DNA of 64,000 bases from Rhizorhabdus wittichii RW1 (GTDB lineage Bacteria > Pseudomonadota > Alphaproteobacteria > Sphingomonadales > Sphingomonadaceae): the NCBI GenBank assembly GCA_000016765.1, contig CP000699.1, positions 1,116,001 through 1,180,000 of the forward strand, in the 5' to 3' direction. The notes under the pieces were generated by a model, which saw only the letters and a program-made list of their open reading frames with translations, did no database searches and was not told the origin of the DNA. The position numbers and the translations under genes are program-made. Positions 36,102 to 44,637 of the stretch are shown piece after piece. Within the stretch, counting starts at the first letter, position 1. The number at the start of each line of letters is the position of its first letter.

Positions 36102-37024
36102 GCCGTTCCTCCGCTCATGTCCTTGATGAAGATCTCCTGCGCCACCGACGCGACCAGCACGCCCGACCGATCGTAGAAGCGGCCGGTGGTGAAGCCCCGC
36201 CCATCGGCGGCGCGGGTCGATTCCTGGACGTGGAGCAGCCATTGGTCGATCCGCGCCGGCACGTGCAGCCAGAAGGCGTGGTCGAGCGACGCGCCGAACA
36301 GGCCGCGCGCGGCGATCAGGTCCTCCCAGACGATCGGGTGCTGGTTGGTGACCGCGTCGGCCATGGTCAGGTCGCTGGCGTAAAGCAGCAGGCAGGCGTG
36401 GAGCAGCGGATCGTCGGGCAGCTCCTCGTCGGCGCGCATCCAGACGCGGTGGCGGCCGTCGCCGATCCGCTGATCCCATGGCGGCTGGTCGACATGGCGC
36501 AGGTCGATCGGCCAGGGCACCCCAGCATTCTTCGGCAGCTCGCCGCCGTTGCGCGCCAGCAGCGCCACGTCGCGCGGCAGCACCTCCTCGGGCGGCGGCG
36601 CGTCGGCCGCCGGCCCCTGATGCTCGATCCCGCCGAACGACGCCGCGAAGGAGAAGGTGGCGGTGATGATCGCCTGCCCGTCCTGCTCGGCGCGGACCTG
36701 GCGGACCGAGAAGGAGCGCGTGTCGCGCAGCCGGTCGACGACATAGACGACCGGCTTGCGCGGATCGCCGAGCCGCAGGAAATAGCAATGCGCGGAGTTG
36801 AGCCGCCGTCCCTGGTCGACCGTGCGCGCCGCCGCGATCAGCGCCTCGGCGAGGCTCTGGCCGCCATAGACCCGGTCGAAGGCGCCGATCGCCGGCTCGA
36901 TCAGGAAGCGGTCGCCGTCGCCCTCGGCGGGCGCGATCCGGCCCATGCGGTCGATCAGCCGGCGCAGCATGGCGATCCGGTCCTGCCGCGCCTGCTCGTG
37001 GAGTTCGTTGGTGACGGTAATCAA
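36098..37024 (-). CDS. tesB: Acyl-CoA thioesterase II (TesB family)
   Basis: A 308-residue double-hotdog protein. FDRVYGGQSLAEAL is the N-terminal TesB signature, LNSAHCYFLRLGD and RDTRSFSVRQVRA form the first hotdog, and ASLDHAFWLH carries the catalytic Asp of the second. It hydrolyses acyl-CoA, relieving CoA sequestration or releasing a dead-end acid. The start is placed at TTG 37024 behind GAGG; ATG 36970 is an alternative that would still keep the fold. It is the first gene of a two-gene operon with the ligase, under the dyad at 37059. Confidence 0.88.
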   Translation of the reverse strand: MITVTNELHEQARQDRIAMLRRLIDRMGRIAPAEGDGDRFLIEPAIGAFDRVYGGQSLAEALIAAARTVDQGRRLNSAHCYFLRLGDPRKPVVYVVDRLRDTRSFSVRQVRAEQDGQAIITATFSFAASFGGIEHQGPAADAPPPEEVLPRDVALLARNGGELPKNAGVPWPIDLRHVDQPPWDQRIGDGRHRVWMRADEELPDDPLLHACLLLYASDLTMADAVTNQHPIVWEDLIAARGLFGASLDHAFWLHVPARIDQWLLHVQESTRAADGRGFTTGRFYDRSGVLVASVAQEIFIKDMSGGTA

Positions 37025-37058
37025 GCAGCCTCGCCCTTTCGCTTTTGCGCAGGTTTAC

Positions 37059-37071
37059 CACTCAGTGATTG
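37059..37071. promoter_or_regulatory. Dyad copy upstream of tesB (CACTCAGTGATTG)
   Basis: It lies 34 bases upstream of the TTG start of the leftward tesB-ligase operon, in the divergent gap 37025-37256. Confidence 0.52.
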
Positions 37072-37208
37072 GATATGTAAACCATCCTCGTCGCCGGTCC
37101 CGTCCAATCTCCAATGTCTATACATTTTGGCAAGACTGGCTATTTTCCGCGACTCTGTCCATAAGGCCATGGTGGACCGATCGGATGGTTTTGCCGGCCA
37201 TTGAAAAT

Positions 37209-37221
37209 CATCCATCGTTAG
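37209..37221. promoter_or_regulatory. Dyad copy upstream of the nitroreductase-like gene
   Basis: Minus-strand CTAACGATGGATG, 36 bases upstream of the start at 37257, followed by GATATATC. It pairs with 37059 in the same gap. Confidence 0.5.
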
Positions 37222-37256
37222 ATATATCTGCCCACCGATAAGCGAGGGAGATGCCG

Positions 37257-37982
37257 ATGCCCGCACTGGCGATAGACGACGACCTTCCCGACGACGCCCG
37301 CGCGCTCGCGCGGCTGGTCGCGGAGCGGCATAGCTGCCGGGGGTTCCTGCCGACGCCGGTGCCGCGCGCGACGATCGACAGGATGCTGGCGATCGCGCAG
37401 GGGTCGGCCTCCTGGTGCAACTCGCAGCCTTGGGAGGTCATCGTCACCGAGGGCGAGGCGACCGACCGCTTCCGCGAGCAGCTCTACGCCTTCGCCGCCA
37501 GCCAGAACTGGGCCGACCAGGCCAACCGCCCCGAGCGGCCCGACTTCCCCTTCCCCGCCCGCTATGTCGGCATCTACAAGGACCGGCAGCGCGCCACCGG
37601 CTGGGCGCTCTACGAGGCGGTCGGCGTCGCCTATGGCGACCGGGAGGGATCAGGCCGCCAGATGCTGGAGAATTTCCGCCTGTTCGGCGCGCCGCACGTG
37701 ATGATCGTCACCACCGAGGAGGACCTCGGCACCTATGGCGCGATCGACTGCGGCGGCTATGTCGCCCATGTCCTGCTCGCCGCGCAGAGCCTCGGCCTCG
37801 CCACCATCGCCCAGGCGGCGCTGGCCGGCGTCGCCGACTTCGTCCGCGACTGGTTCGCCATCCCGGCGCACCGCAAGATCGTCTGCGCGATCTCCTTCGG
37901 CTTTGCCGACCCCGCGCACCCGGCCAACGGCTTCCGCACGACGCGCGAGAGCCTGGGGAATGTCGTGCGCTACGTGGGGTGA
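37257..37982 (+). CDS. Nitroreductase-family FMN oxidoreductase
   Basis: A 241-residue protein. RHSCRGFLPTPVP is the FMN-phosphate-binding N-terminus of the nitroreductase fold, ASWCNSQPWEVIV the next FMN contact, and GLATIAQAALA with HRKIVCAISFGFAD the C-terminal half. Members reduce nitro groups, quinones or enones with NAD(P)H, or fragment flavins as in BluB. Given its regulatory site, reduction of a ring intermediate is the simplest guess. ATG 37257 is preferred over 37251 because GAGGGAG then has normal spacing. A composite repeat follows. Confidence 0.85.
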   Translation: MPALAIDDDLPDDARALARLVAERHSCRGFLPTPVPRATIDRMLAIAQGSASWCNSQPWEVIVTEGEATDRFREQLYAFAASQNWADQANRPERPDFPFPARYVGIYKDRQRATGWALYEAVGVAYGDREGSGRQMLENFRLFGAPHVMIVTTEEDLGTYGAIDCGGYVAHVLLAAQSLGLATIAQAALAGVADFVRDWFAIPAHRKIVCAISFGFADPAHPANGFRTTRESLGNVVRYVG

Positions 37983-38032
37983 ACGGTCGCCCGAAACCGT
38001 CATGCTGGTTTCAAGGGCTTGCCTATCACAAT

Positions 38033-38128
38033 CGTCGCCCCTGCGAAGGCTGGGGCCCATGCCTCTCATCAGCCAGATGGCATCTGAGAAGACAACAGAC
38101 ATGGATGCCAGCCTTCGCTGGCATGACG
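38033..38128. repeat. Composite palindromic repeat, family D
   Basis: The left arm at 38033-38061 has core CCCTGCGAAGGCTGGG and the right arm at 38100-38128 has core GCCAGCCTTCGCTGGC, the same arrangement as the copy at 27610. A half-copy resembling families B/D (CCGTCATGCTGGTTTCAAG) lies just before it at 37997. It lies between convergent genes. Confidence 0.85.
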
Positions 38129-38140
38129 GTGGCGGGTCGT

Positions 38141-39532
38141 TCAGCTCCGCGCGAACACCGCCGCGCCCTGCCCCGCGATCCGGCCGAAGATCAGCGCGTT
38201 GCTGATATAGTTGCCGCCGCCGACATAGCGCTCGCCGAGCACCCCGCCGGCCGTCTCGCCCGCCGCGTAGAGGCCGGCGACCGGGTGCGCGTCGGGGCCC
38301 AGCACGCGCGCGTCGGGATCGATCCGTACACCCGCGGAGGTCGCGCCGAAGCTCGCGGCATGGACCTCGGCGGCGTAGAAGGGCGGGGTCTCGATCGTCG
38401 TCAGCGCCCCCGCCTTGAAATATTGCCGGTCGCGCCCTGAGCGGACGTCCGCATTATAGGCCGCGACCGATCCGGCAAGGCCGACCGGGTCGATCCCCGC
38501 CTTCGCCGCCAGCTCCTCGAGCGTGTCCGCGGTCAGTACCCGGCCCTTGGCCACCTCCTCCGCCAGCCGGTCGCCCGAATAGGCGAAGTCGCCGACGCCG
38601 AGCTTGTCGGCGAAGGGATGGCGCGAGGGCGAGGCGGCACGGGTCGGCTCGTCGAAGATCGCGAAGCAGAGCCGGCCGGGCTGTTCCTCGATGCGGTGGC
38701 CGGCGATGCAATAGGGCCAGGTCTCGTCCATGAAGCGCTGCCCGTCGCGGTTGACGAACACCAGCCAGGGCGGGTGGAAATCGGCCACGTCGCGCGAGAA
38801 GCCCGGCGATGCGTTGACCAGCAGCCGCCCCTTGCCGACCACCGCCGCGCCGGCCTCGCGCGCCATGCGGATGCCGTCGCCGCGGCTGGTCTGCGATCCG
38901 AAATAGAAGGACCAGCGCTCGTCCTGCGCCGCGATCTCGGGGTTGAGCTCGGCCAGCATCGCGCGGTTCGCGCCATAGCCGCCGGTTGCGAGCACCACCG
39001 CCCCGGCGCGCATCTCCGCCCCTTGCGCGGCGATGCCGGCGATCCGGCCGTCCTCGACCAGCAGGCCCTCGACCCGGACATTGGGATGGATCGCCACCTC
39101 GCGCGCCGAGGCGGCGCCGAGCAGATGCTCGAACAGCGCGATCCCCGAACCATGGCTGTGATGCCCGCGCGGGGCATCGTCGACGCCCGAGACGTAGAGC
39201 CCCTCGACCGGGATGTCGACGCCCAGCCCGATCAGCCATTCGAGCGTCGGCGCCGACTGCTCGCAGAAGCGGCGGATCAGCCAGGGTTCGAGGTTCCAGC
39301 GGTTGATCGTCATATAGTAGCGGTACATGCGCTCGACATCGTCCTCGACGCCGGCGGCCCGCTGGATGCTGGTGCCCGCCGCGTAGAAGACCCCGCCCGA
39401 CAGCGCGGTCGAGCCGCCGGGGCGCGGCCCCGCCTCGAGCACCACCACCGACGCGCCCGCATCGGCCGCCTCGATCGCCGCCGCCATGCCCGCGCCGCCG
39501 CCGCCGACCACCAGGACATCGCAATCACGCAT
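38141..39532 (-). CDS. FAD-dependent oxidoreductase of the fumarate reductase / KstD type
   Basis: A 463-residue flavoprotein. The FAD fold VLVVGGGGAGMAAA is at 6-19, followed by GGSTALSGGVFYAAG and the C-terminal GLYAAGETAGGVLGERYVGGG signature. It shares the superfamily of the 556-residue enzyme at 3235 but is shorter in the substrate-capping domain. It occupies the last place of an E1alpha-E1beta-E2 operon, where dihydrolipoamide dehydrogenase might be expected, yet it lacks the CxxxxC redox disulfide of that enzyme. Ring dehydrogenation or enoate reduction is more likely. The gap to E2 is 9 bases. Confidence 0.83.
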   Translation of the reverse strand: MRDCDVLVVGGGGAGMAAAIEAADAGASVVVLEAGPRPGGSTALSGGVFYAAGTSIQRAAGVEDDVERMYRYYMTINRWNLEPWLIRRFCEQSAPTLEWLIGLGVDIPVEGLYVSGVDDAPRGHHSHGSGIALFEHLLGAASAREVAIHPNVRVEGLLVEDGRIAGIAAQGAEMRAGAVVLATGGYGANRAMLAELNPEIAAQDERWSFYFGSQTSRGDGIRMAREAGAAVVGKGRLLVNASPGFSRDVADFHPPWLVFVNRDGQRFMDETWPYCIAGHRIEEQPGRLCFAIFDEPTRAASPSRHPFADKLGVGDFAYSGDRLAEEVAKGRVLTADTLEELAAKAGIDPVGLAGSVAAYNADVRSGRDRQYFKAGALTTIETPPFYAAEVHAASFGATSAGVRIDPDARVLGPDAHPVAGLYAAGETAGGVLGERYVGGGNYISNALIFGRIAGQGAAVFARS

Positions 39533-39541
39533 GGCCGCCCC

Positions 39542-40732
39542 TCATGACCGGATGGGAAGGAGCAGCCGCACCGGATGCTCGATCAGTTCGACGATCGTCG
39601 CCAGGAAACGCGCCGCCGCCGCCCCGTCGATCGCGCGATGGTCGCAGGCGAGGGTGAGCGTCACCTTCCGCACCGCGACCGGCGCGCCATTCTCGTCGGC
39701 GCGGAAGGCGGCGCGCGGCGCGCCGACGCCGAGCATGAAGCTCTGGTCCGGGTCGATGATCGGGGTGAGCGAGCGGACGGCGAACATGCCGACATTGGAG
39801 ATGCCGATCGCCGCCGCGCCGACGTCGGCGGCCCCGAGCCGCCCCTGCCGGGCGCGCTCGATCGCCGCGTCGAGCGCGCTCGCGAAATCATGGATGCCGC
39901 CGCCGAGCGGCACGACCGGCGCCATCACCCCGCCCGGCGCCTCGACCGCGATACCGATCGCGATGGCGTCGAGCGGCTCGACGCGGTCGCCGCGCCACAC
40001 GCCATTGGCCTCGGGATGAAGCGCCAGCGCGCGGCCGACCGCGGCGCCGAGGAAGGCGGTGACGCTCAGCTTGCCTGGGCTCGACGGATCGGCGTTGACC
40101 TCGCGGCGCAGCGCCGCCAGCGCGTCGAAGCGCGCATCGGCCGACAGGTAGAAATGCGGGATCTCCGCCTTGCTGCGCGTCACCCGCGCGGCGATCAGCG
40201 CGCGCAGATCGCGCCCGCGCGGCGCGGGAGCGGAAACGGCGGGAGCCGTCGTCCGTCGATCGATCGCCGCCTGCACGTCGCGCGCCTTGATCCGCCCGCG
40301 CGCGCCGCTGCCGCCGACATCGGCAAGGTCGATCCCCGCCTGCTGCGCCAGCCGCCGGGCAAAGGGCGTGGAGAGCCGGCGCTCGCCCCGCGCCGGTGCG
40401 GCAACCGGAGGCGCGCCGACGGGTTCGGATAGGGGCGCGGGAGGCTGCTCGGTCCCGCCGGTCCCCTGCCCCGGCCCGGTCCAGGTCGCGACCGGCGCGC
40501 CGACCGCGACCGTCGCGCCTTCCTCGGCCAGCAAGCTGAGGATGGTGCCGTCGGCGGGGGCCTCGATCTCGTTGCTGATCTTGTCGGTCTCGACGACGAA
40601 CAGGACCTGGCCGGCGCTGACCGCCTCGCCGGGCGCGACCTTCCATTCGGCGATCAGCCCCTCGGCCATGGTCAGGCCGAGCTTGGGCATGACGATCGGC
40701 GCGCCGGCGCCGCTGCTCGCGCGGTCAGACAT
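39542..40732 (-). CDS. 2-oxoacid dehydrogenase E2 component (dihydrolipoamide acyltransferase)
   Basis: A 396-residue E2 with all three parts: an N-terminal lipoyl domain with the modified lysine at about Lys51 (ETDKISNE), a peripheral-subunit-binding segment (STPFARRLAQQAGIDL and GSGARGRIKARDV), and the catalytic domain ending with His365 in DHRAIDG. It transfers the acyl group made by E1 to CoA. The start at 40732 overlaps the E1beta stop by 8 bases. The acyl specificity (acetoin, branched-chain or other) is not visible. Confidence 0.92.
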   Translation of the reverse strand: MSDRASSGAGAPIVMPKLGLTMAEGLIAEWKVAPGEAVSAGQVLFVVETDKISNEIEAPADGTILSLLAEEGATVAVGAPVATWTGPGQGTGGTEQPPAPLSEPVGAPPVAAPARGERRLSTPFARRLAQQAGIDLADVGGSGARGRIKARDVQAAIDRRTTAPAVSAPAPRGRDLRALIAARVTRSKAEIPHFYLSADARFDALAALRREVNADPSSPGKLSVTAFLGAAVGRALALHPEANGVWRGDRVEPLDAIAIGIAVEAPGGVMAPVVPLGGGIHDFASALDAAIERARQGRLGAADVGAAAIGISNVGMFAVRSLTPIIDPDQSFMLGVGAPRAAFRADENGAPVAVRKVTLTLACDHRAIDGAAAARFLATIVELIEHPVRLLLPIRS

Positions 40733-41699
40733 CGGTCGCCCGCACCGCTTCGACGATCCGCGCCGCCGAGGGCATGTAATCGACCTCCAGCCCGCGCCCG
40801 AACGGCACGGGCATGAACGGCGCCCCGACCCGCATGATCGGCCCGTCCAGCTCGTCGAAGCCGATCTGCGCCATCCGCGCCGCGATCTCCGCGCCGACGC
40901 CGAACGCCTCGACCGCCTCATGGGCGATCACCAGCCGGTGGGTCTTCGCCAGCGACGCCAGCACCGCCGCCTCGTCCCAGGGCTGGACGGTGCGCAGGTC
41001 GATCACCTCGGCCGAGACGCCCTCGCCCGCCAGTTGCTCGGCGGCGGCCATCGCCTGATGGACCATCGCGCCATAGCTGACGATCGTCACGTCGCTGCCG
41101 GCCCGCGCGATCCGCGCCTTGCCGATCGGGGCGGCGGGCGGCGCGTCGGACAGCGCGCCCTTCATCGGGTAGAGCGCCTTGTTCTCGACGAACAGGACCG
41201 GGTTGGGATCGTCGATCGCGCTGCGCAGCAGCGCATAGGCGTCGTCGAGCGTCGCGGGCACGACGACCTTCAGGCCCGGGATATGCGCGAACCACGCCTC
41301 CAGGCATTGCGAATGCTGCGGCCCGGCGTTGAGGCCGCCGCCATGCTGGGTGCGCACCACCATCGGCACCGCGCTCTGCCCGCCGAACATGAAGTGGAGC
41401 TTGGCCGCCTGGTTGACCAGCGCGTCCATGGTCAGGGTCATGAAGTCCATGAACATGATCTCGACGACCGGCCGGAAGCCGCCGAGCGCGAGGCCGACCG
41501 CCATGCCGGCGATCGCATTCTCGGCGATCGGCATGTCGATCACCCGGTCGGGCCCATGCTTGTCGAGCAGGCCGCGCGTGACCGCGAAGGTGCCGCCGGC
41601 ATTGGCGATGTCCTCGCCGAGCAGCAGCACCGAGGGATCGGCCGCGAGCGCATCGTCGAGCGCGCGGTTGATCGCATGGGCGAAGCGCGCCTCGCTCAT
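40725..41699 (-). CDS. 2-oxoacid dehydrogenase E1 beta subunit
   Basis: A 324-residue thiamine-diphosphate transketolase-type beta subunit. Its motifs are GEDIANAGGTFAVTRGL, the acidic DMPIAENAIAGMAVG cofactor-activating Glu region, RTQHGGG, and the C-terminal HEAVEAFGVGAEIAARM. It is most like acetoin/2-oxoacid dehydrogenase beta chains. It overlaps E1alpha by four bases (ATGA) and E2 by eight, so the three proteins are translationally coupled. The pathway could use it to decarboxylate a 2-oxoacid side product into an acyl-CoA. Confidence 0.92.
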   Translation of the reverse strand: MSEARFAHAINRALDDALAADPSVLLLGEDIANAGGTFAVTRGLLDKHGPDRVIDMPIAENAIAGMAVGLALGGFRPVVEIMFMDFMTLTMDALVNQAAKLHFMFGGQSAVPMVVRTQHGGGLNAGPQHSQCLEAWFAHIPGLKVVVPATLDDAYALLRSAIDDPNPVLFVENKALYPMKGALSDAPPAAPIGKARIARAGSDVTIVSYGAMVHQAMAAAEQLAGEGVSAEVIDLRTVQPWDEAAVLASLAKTHRLVIAHEAVEAFGVGAEIAARMAQIGFDELDGPIMRVGAPFMPVPFGRGLEVDYMPSAARIVEAVRATDV

Positions 41700-42700
41700 G
41701 CCGTCGCCTCCACCGGCGCATAGACCTCCTCGGCGGCGGACTCGAGCGTCGGATCGGGGCTGAGCCGCGCGGCCTCGACCGCGCGCCGGACCTCGGCGCG
41801 GATGTCCGCCTCGATCGCCTCGACCTCGGCGGCGGGGACGCCGCGCTCGTCGAGCCGGGCGCGCGCCACCAGCAGCGGGTCGACCGGCGGCGCCTTGTCC
41901 TGGCGGTAGCGCTGCGCGTCGCCCTCATAATGGCCGCGGATGCGGGTGGTCGCGAACTCCAGCACCGCCGGCCCGCGATCGCGGCGGACGCGGTCGACGA
42001 CGTCGGCGGCCAGCTCCGCCACCGTCTCGACGTCCGATCCGTCGGCGCCGACATAGGGGATGCCATAGGCGGCGGCGAGCTTCTCCAGCGTGAAGGTCAC
42101 CTGGGTCGAGGTCGGGCTGAACTCCGACCAGCCGTTATTCTCGCAGACGAACAGGATCGGGATCTGCTTGAGCTGGGCGATGTTGAGGCTTTCGTGGACG
42201 ATGCCCTCGGCCAGCGCGCCGTCGCCGAAGAAGCAGATGGCGAGGCCGTCGCCGCCGCGCAGCTTCTGGGCGAGGCCGCTGCCCAGCGCGATCGCGACGC
42301 CGCCGCCGACGATGCCGTTGGCGCCGAGCATCCCCACCGACAGGTCGGCGACGTGCATGCTGCCGCCGCGTCCCTTGCAGGCGCCGTCGGCCTTGCCCAT
42401 CAGCTCGCGGAAGAAGCCGTCGAGGCCGAGGCCCTTGGCGAGCGCATGGCCATGGCCGCGATGGGTCGAGGCGATCGTGTCGTCGGCGCGCAACGACGCC
42501 ATCACGCCGACGCTGACGCCTTCCTGTCCGTCGCTCAGATGGATGAAGCCGGGTATCTCGCCGGCCGCGAACAGCGCGCCGCAGCTCTTCTCCGCCTCGC
42601 GGATCGTCACCATCCGCCGGTAGAGCTCGATCAGCTCCGGCGCGCGCGCGTTGCGTCCGTGCGCCGCGCCCCGCGCGGCCGCTCCCCTTGCCTCAGCCAT
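41696..42700 (-). CDS. 2-oxoacid dehydrogenase E1 alpha subunit
   Basis: A 334-residue alpha subunit. The thiamine-diphosphate motif begins at FFGDGALAEG and ends with CENNGWSEFS; HRGHGHALAKG and GRGGSMHVAD are the other E1alpha hallmarks. It follows the VOC gene after 47 bases on the same strand, so both are probably expressed from the promoter at 43327-43558. No E3 gene is in the window, so the complex would borrow a housekeeping one. Confidence 0.92.
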   Translation of the reverse strand: MAEARGAAARGAAHGRNARAPELIELYRRMVTIREAEKSCGALFAAGEIPGFIHLSDGQEGVSVGVMASLRADDTIASTHRGHGHALAKGLGLDGFFRELMGKADGACKGRGGSMHVADLSVGMLGANGIVGGGVAIALGSGLAQKLRGGDGLAICFFGDGALAEGIVHESLNIAQLKQIPILFVCENNGWSEFSPTSTQVTFTLEKLAAAYGIPYVGADGSDVETVAELAADVVDRVRRDRGPAVLEFATTRIRGHYEGDAQRYRQDKAPPVDPLLVARARLDERGVPAAEVEAIEADIRAEVRRAVEAARLSPDPTLESAAEEVYAPVEATA

Positions 42701-42747
42701 CCGTCATCCCTCCCCGCCTCGTCCGTTCCGTCGCCTTTGCGCGGCGC

Positions 42748-43326
42748 TCACTTCACCGGTTCGGGCAGCGGCTTGGGCGCGGGCTTGTACTTCTCGACGG
42801 TCGAGCGGACGAACGGCCCCTCATAGTCGCCCTCGGTCGCGGGGGAATCGTCGAGCAGGATCTCATGCGCGTAGCGGGTATCCTCCTCGTTGATCGGGCG
42901 GGTGTCGTAGGTCCACTCGATCAGGTTGCCGTCGGGATCGAAGGTGTAGATCGACCGGATGAACTCATGGTCGGTCATCGACACATGATAGCCGTTGTCG
43001 AGCCAGTTCCGCTTGCGCTGCTGGAGCTCCTCCTCGCCGCCCTTGCAGTTGAAGGCGAAGTGGTTGATCCAGCGCGGCAGGCCGAGGCCGGTCGAGATCG
43101 GGCTGCGCCACGAATCGGGATCGAGCTGGACGCCCTCGATGCCGCGCAGGTCCCACAGCGCCATCGTCTCGCCGTCGCCGATGTCGTAGAACATATGCTT
43201 GGTCCAGCCGCCGCCCGGCGCCTGGCGCTTCACGCCGGCCACGAGCGGGAAGTGCATCACCTGGGTGTAGAAGTGGTGCGCCATCTCGAAATTCTTGGTG
43301 GCAATCGCAAAATGGTGAACGCCCAT
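42748..43326 (-). CDS. VOC-family extradiol dioxygenase-like protein
   Basis: A 192-residue vicinal-oxygen-chelate protein. His5, His89 (WINHFAF) and Glu137 (GNLIEWT) match the 2-His-1-carboxylate metal triad of type I extradiol dioxygenases; DPDGNLIE is the usual C-terminal signature. The length fits a single two-module unit. It could cleave a catechol-like or enediol ring, though glyoxalase-like isomerases have the same triad. The start at 43326 has GAGAGGAAA upstream. It heads the VOC-E1alpha-E1beta-E2-FAD operon and is divergent from the luciferase-like gene. Confidence 0.82.
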   Translation of the reverse strand: MGVHHFAIATKNFEMAHHFYTQVMHFPLVAGVKRQAPGGGWTKHMFYDIGDGETMALWDLRGIEGVQLDPDSWRSPISTGLGLPRWINHFAFNCKGGEEELQQRKRNWLDNGYHVSMTDHEFIRSIYTFDPDGNLIEWTYDTRPINEEDTRYAHEILLDDSPATEGDYEGPFVRSTVEKYKPAPKPLPEPVK

Positions 43327-43388
43327 CCCGATATTTCCTCTCGCTGCCCGATCGCGGAATCCGTCGCGATCATCCTCACAAAAATAAT

Positions 43389-43401
43389 CTAACATCGGTA
43401 G
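43389..43401. promoter_or_regulatory. Dyad copy upstream of VOC gene (CTAACATCGGTAG)
   Basis: A strong match 62 bases upstream of the leftward start at 43326, in an AT-rich 232-base divergent gap. Confidence 0.62.
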
Positions 43402-43515
43402 AAACATGCCGCAACAGCTTTGTCGAAAACGGCGATTCTCGACCGATTCCCATCACTGAAACCGCTAAAAATCTGGCTATTTTACCGGAGGAAGAAAACC
43501 TATTGCGGTTTGTAC

Positions 43516-43528
43516 CATACACTGTAAG
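43516..43528. promoter_or_regulatory. Dyad copy upstream of LLM gene (CATACACTGTAAG)
   Basis: It lies 31 bases upstream of the rightward start at 43559, in the same gap as 43389. It is the last copy seen on the right side of the island. Confidence 0.6.
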
Positions 43529-43558
43529 AAAGTGGGCAACACGCATTGGGAGGGAGTT

Positions 43559-44635
43559 ATGCAAATCGCGCTTATGTCGCTGGGCGACATTATGGACGAT
43601 CCCATCACGGGGCGTCGCTTCGACGCGTCCGAGCGCTATGCCATGACCCTGGACGCTGCCGAGATCGCGGATCGTTCCGGCATCCAGGGCTATTATATCG
43701 GCGAGCACCACGGCATCAGCTACACCTTCTCGTCGCCCGCCGTGGTCCTCGCCGCGATCGCCCAGCGGACCAAGCGACTCCGCCTCGGCACCGCGGTCGC
43801 CCTCGCCGCGAACCTCGACCCGTTCCGGATGGCGGAGGATTATGCGACGGTCGACGTGATCTCCGGCGGCCGGCTGGAGCTGGTCACCGGACGCGGCAAT
43901 TTCTTCGAGAAGACCTTCGACCTGTTCGGCCAGTCGTCGGCGGAATCGGCCGAGCGCTTCGCCGAGGCGATGGAGCTGGCGTGCACGCTGTGGCCGGGCG
44001 AACCGGTCCATTGGGAGGGGCGCTTCCGCCCGCCGGTCACCGGCCAGCGGCTCGAACCGACCCCGGTCCAGCGCGAGCGGCCGCCCTTCTGGATCGGCGG
44101 CGGCAGCTCGCCCGACACCGCCAAGCTGGCGGGCCGGCTCGGCCTCAACCTGATGTTGCCGAGCGCGTTCGGGCGCCCCGACAAGTTCATCCCGATCGCC
44201 GACATCTATCGCGAGGCGTTCGACAAGGCCGGGCACACGCACGAACCGAAGGTCGGCGCCTGCTGGCACGGCTGGGTCGACAAGACCGACGCGATCGCCC
44301 GCGAACGCTACGAGCCGCGCTACCGGGCCTATCACGCCTTCAACCTGGGCGTGATCAGGAGCGTCAACCCGAACCCGCCGCCCTATGTCAGCGCGCCGTT
44401 CGACTATGAGCTGCTGTCGACCAAGGGACCGGCGATCGTCGGCGGGCCCGACAAGTTCGCCGACCGCCTGATCGAGCTGAGCCGGCTCGTCGGCGCCGAC
44501 GTCAACCTGATCAAGATGGACATGGGCGGCGTCGGGCGCGAAGAATATTGCGAGATGGTCGAGCGACTGGGCAGCGATGTGGTTCCCCAACTGAACGCCG
44601 CGGCGGCGCGCCCCGCAATCGCGGCGAACGGCTGA
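43559..44635 (+). CDS. Luciferase-like (LLM class) flavin-dependent monooxygenase
   Basis: A 358-residue TIM-barrel protein. GYYIGEHHGISYTFSSP near residue 50 and LGTAVALAANLDPFRMAED are the bacterial-luciferase-family signatures; ELVTGRGNFF and PPFWIGGGSS follow. Members use reduced FMN and oxygen for hydroxylation or Baeyer-Villiger insertion. The start at 43559 has GGGAGGGAG. It is the first gene of the operon LLM - racemase - OYE - SDR (43559-48631), under the dyad at 43516. The flavin reductase partner is not evident. Confidence 0.87.
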   Translation: MQIALMSLGDIMDDPITGRRFDASERYAMTLDAAEIADRSGIQGYYIGEHHGISYTFSSPAVVLAAIAQRTKRLRLGTAVALAANLDPFRMAEDYATVDVISGGRLELVTGRGNFFEKTFDLFGQSSAESAERFAEAMELACTLWPGEPVHWEGRFRPPVTGQRLEPTPVQRERPPFWIGGGSSPDTAKLAGRLGLNLMLPSAFGRPDKFIPIADIYREAFDKAGHTHEPKVGACWHGWVDKTDAIARERYEPRYRAYHAFNLGVIRSVNPNPPPYVSAPFDYELLSTKGPAIVGGPDKFADRLIELSRLVGADVNLIKMDMGGVGREEYCEMVERLGSDVVPQLNAAAARPAIAANG

Positions 44636-44637
44636 GC

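Noticed and set aside
37105-37135. CTATACATTTTGGCAAG in the tesB/nitroreductase gap as a third operator
   Set aside because: Only one half-site matches; the two better copies at 37059 and 37209 explain the gap.
38141-39532. FAD enzyme as E3 dihydrolipoamide dehydrogenase
   Set aside because: It lacks the CxxxxC disulfide and has the GGSTALSGG and C-terminal motifs of the fumarate reductase/KstD group.
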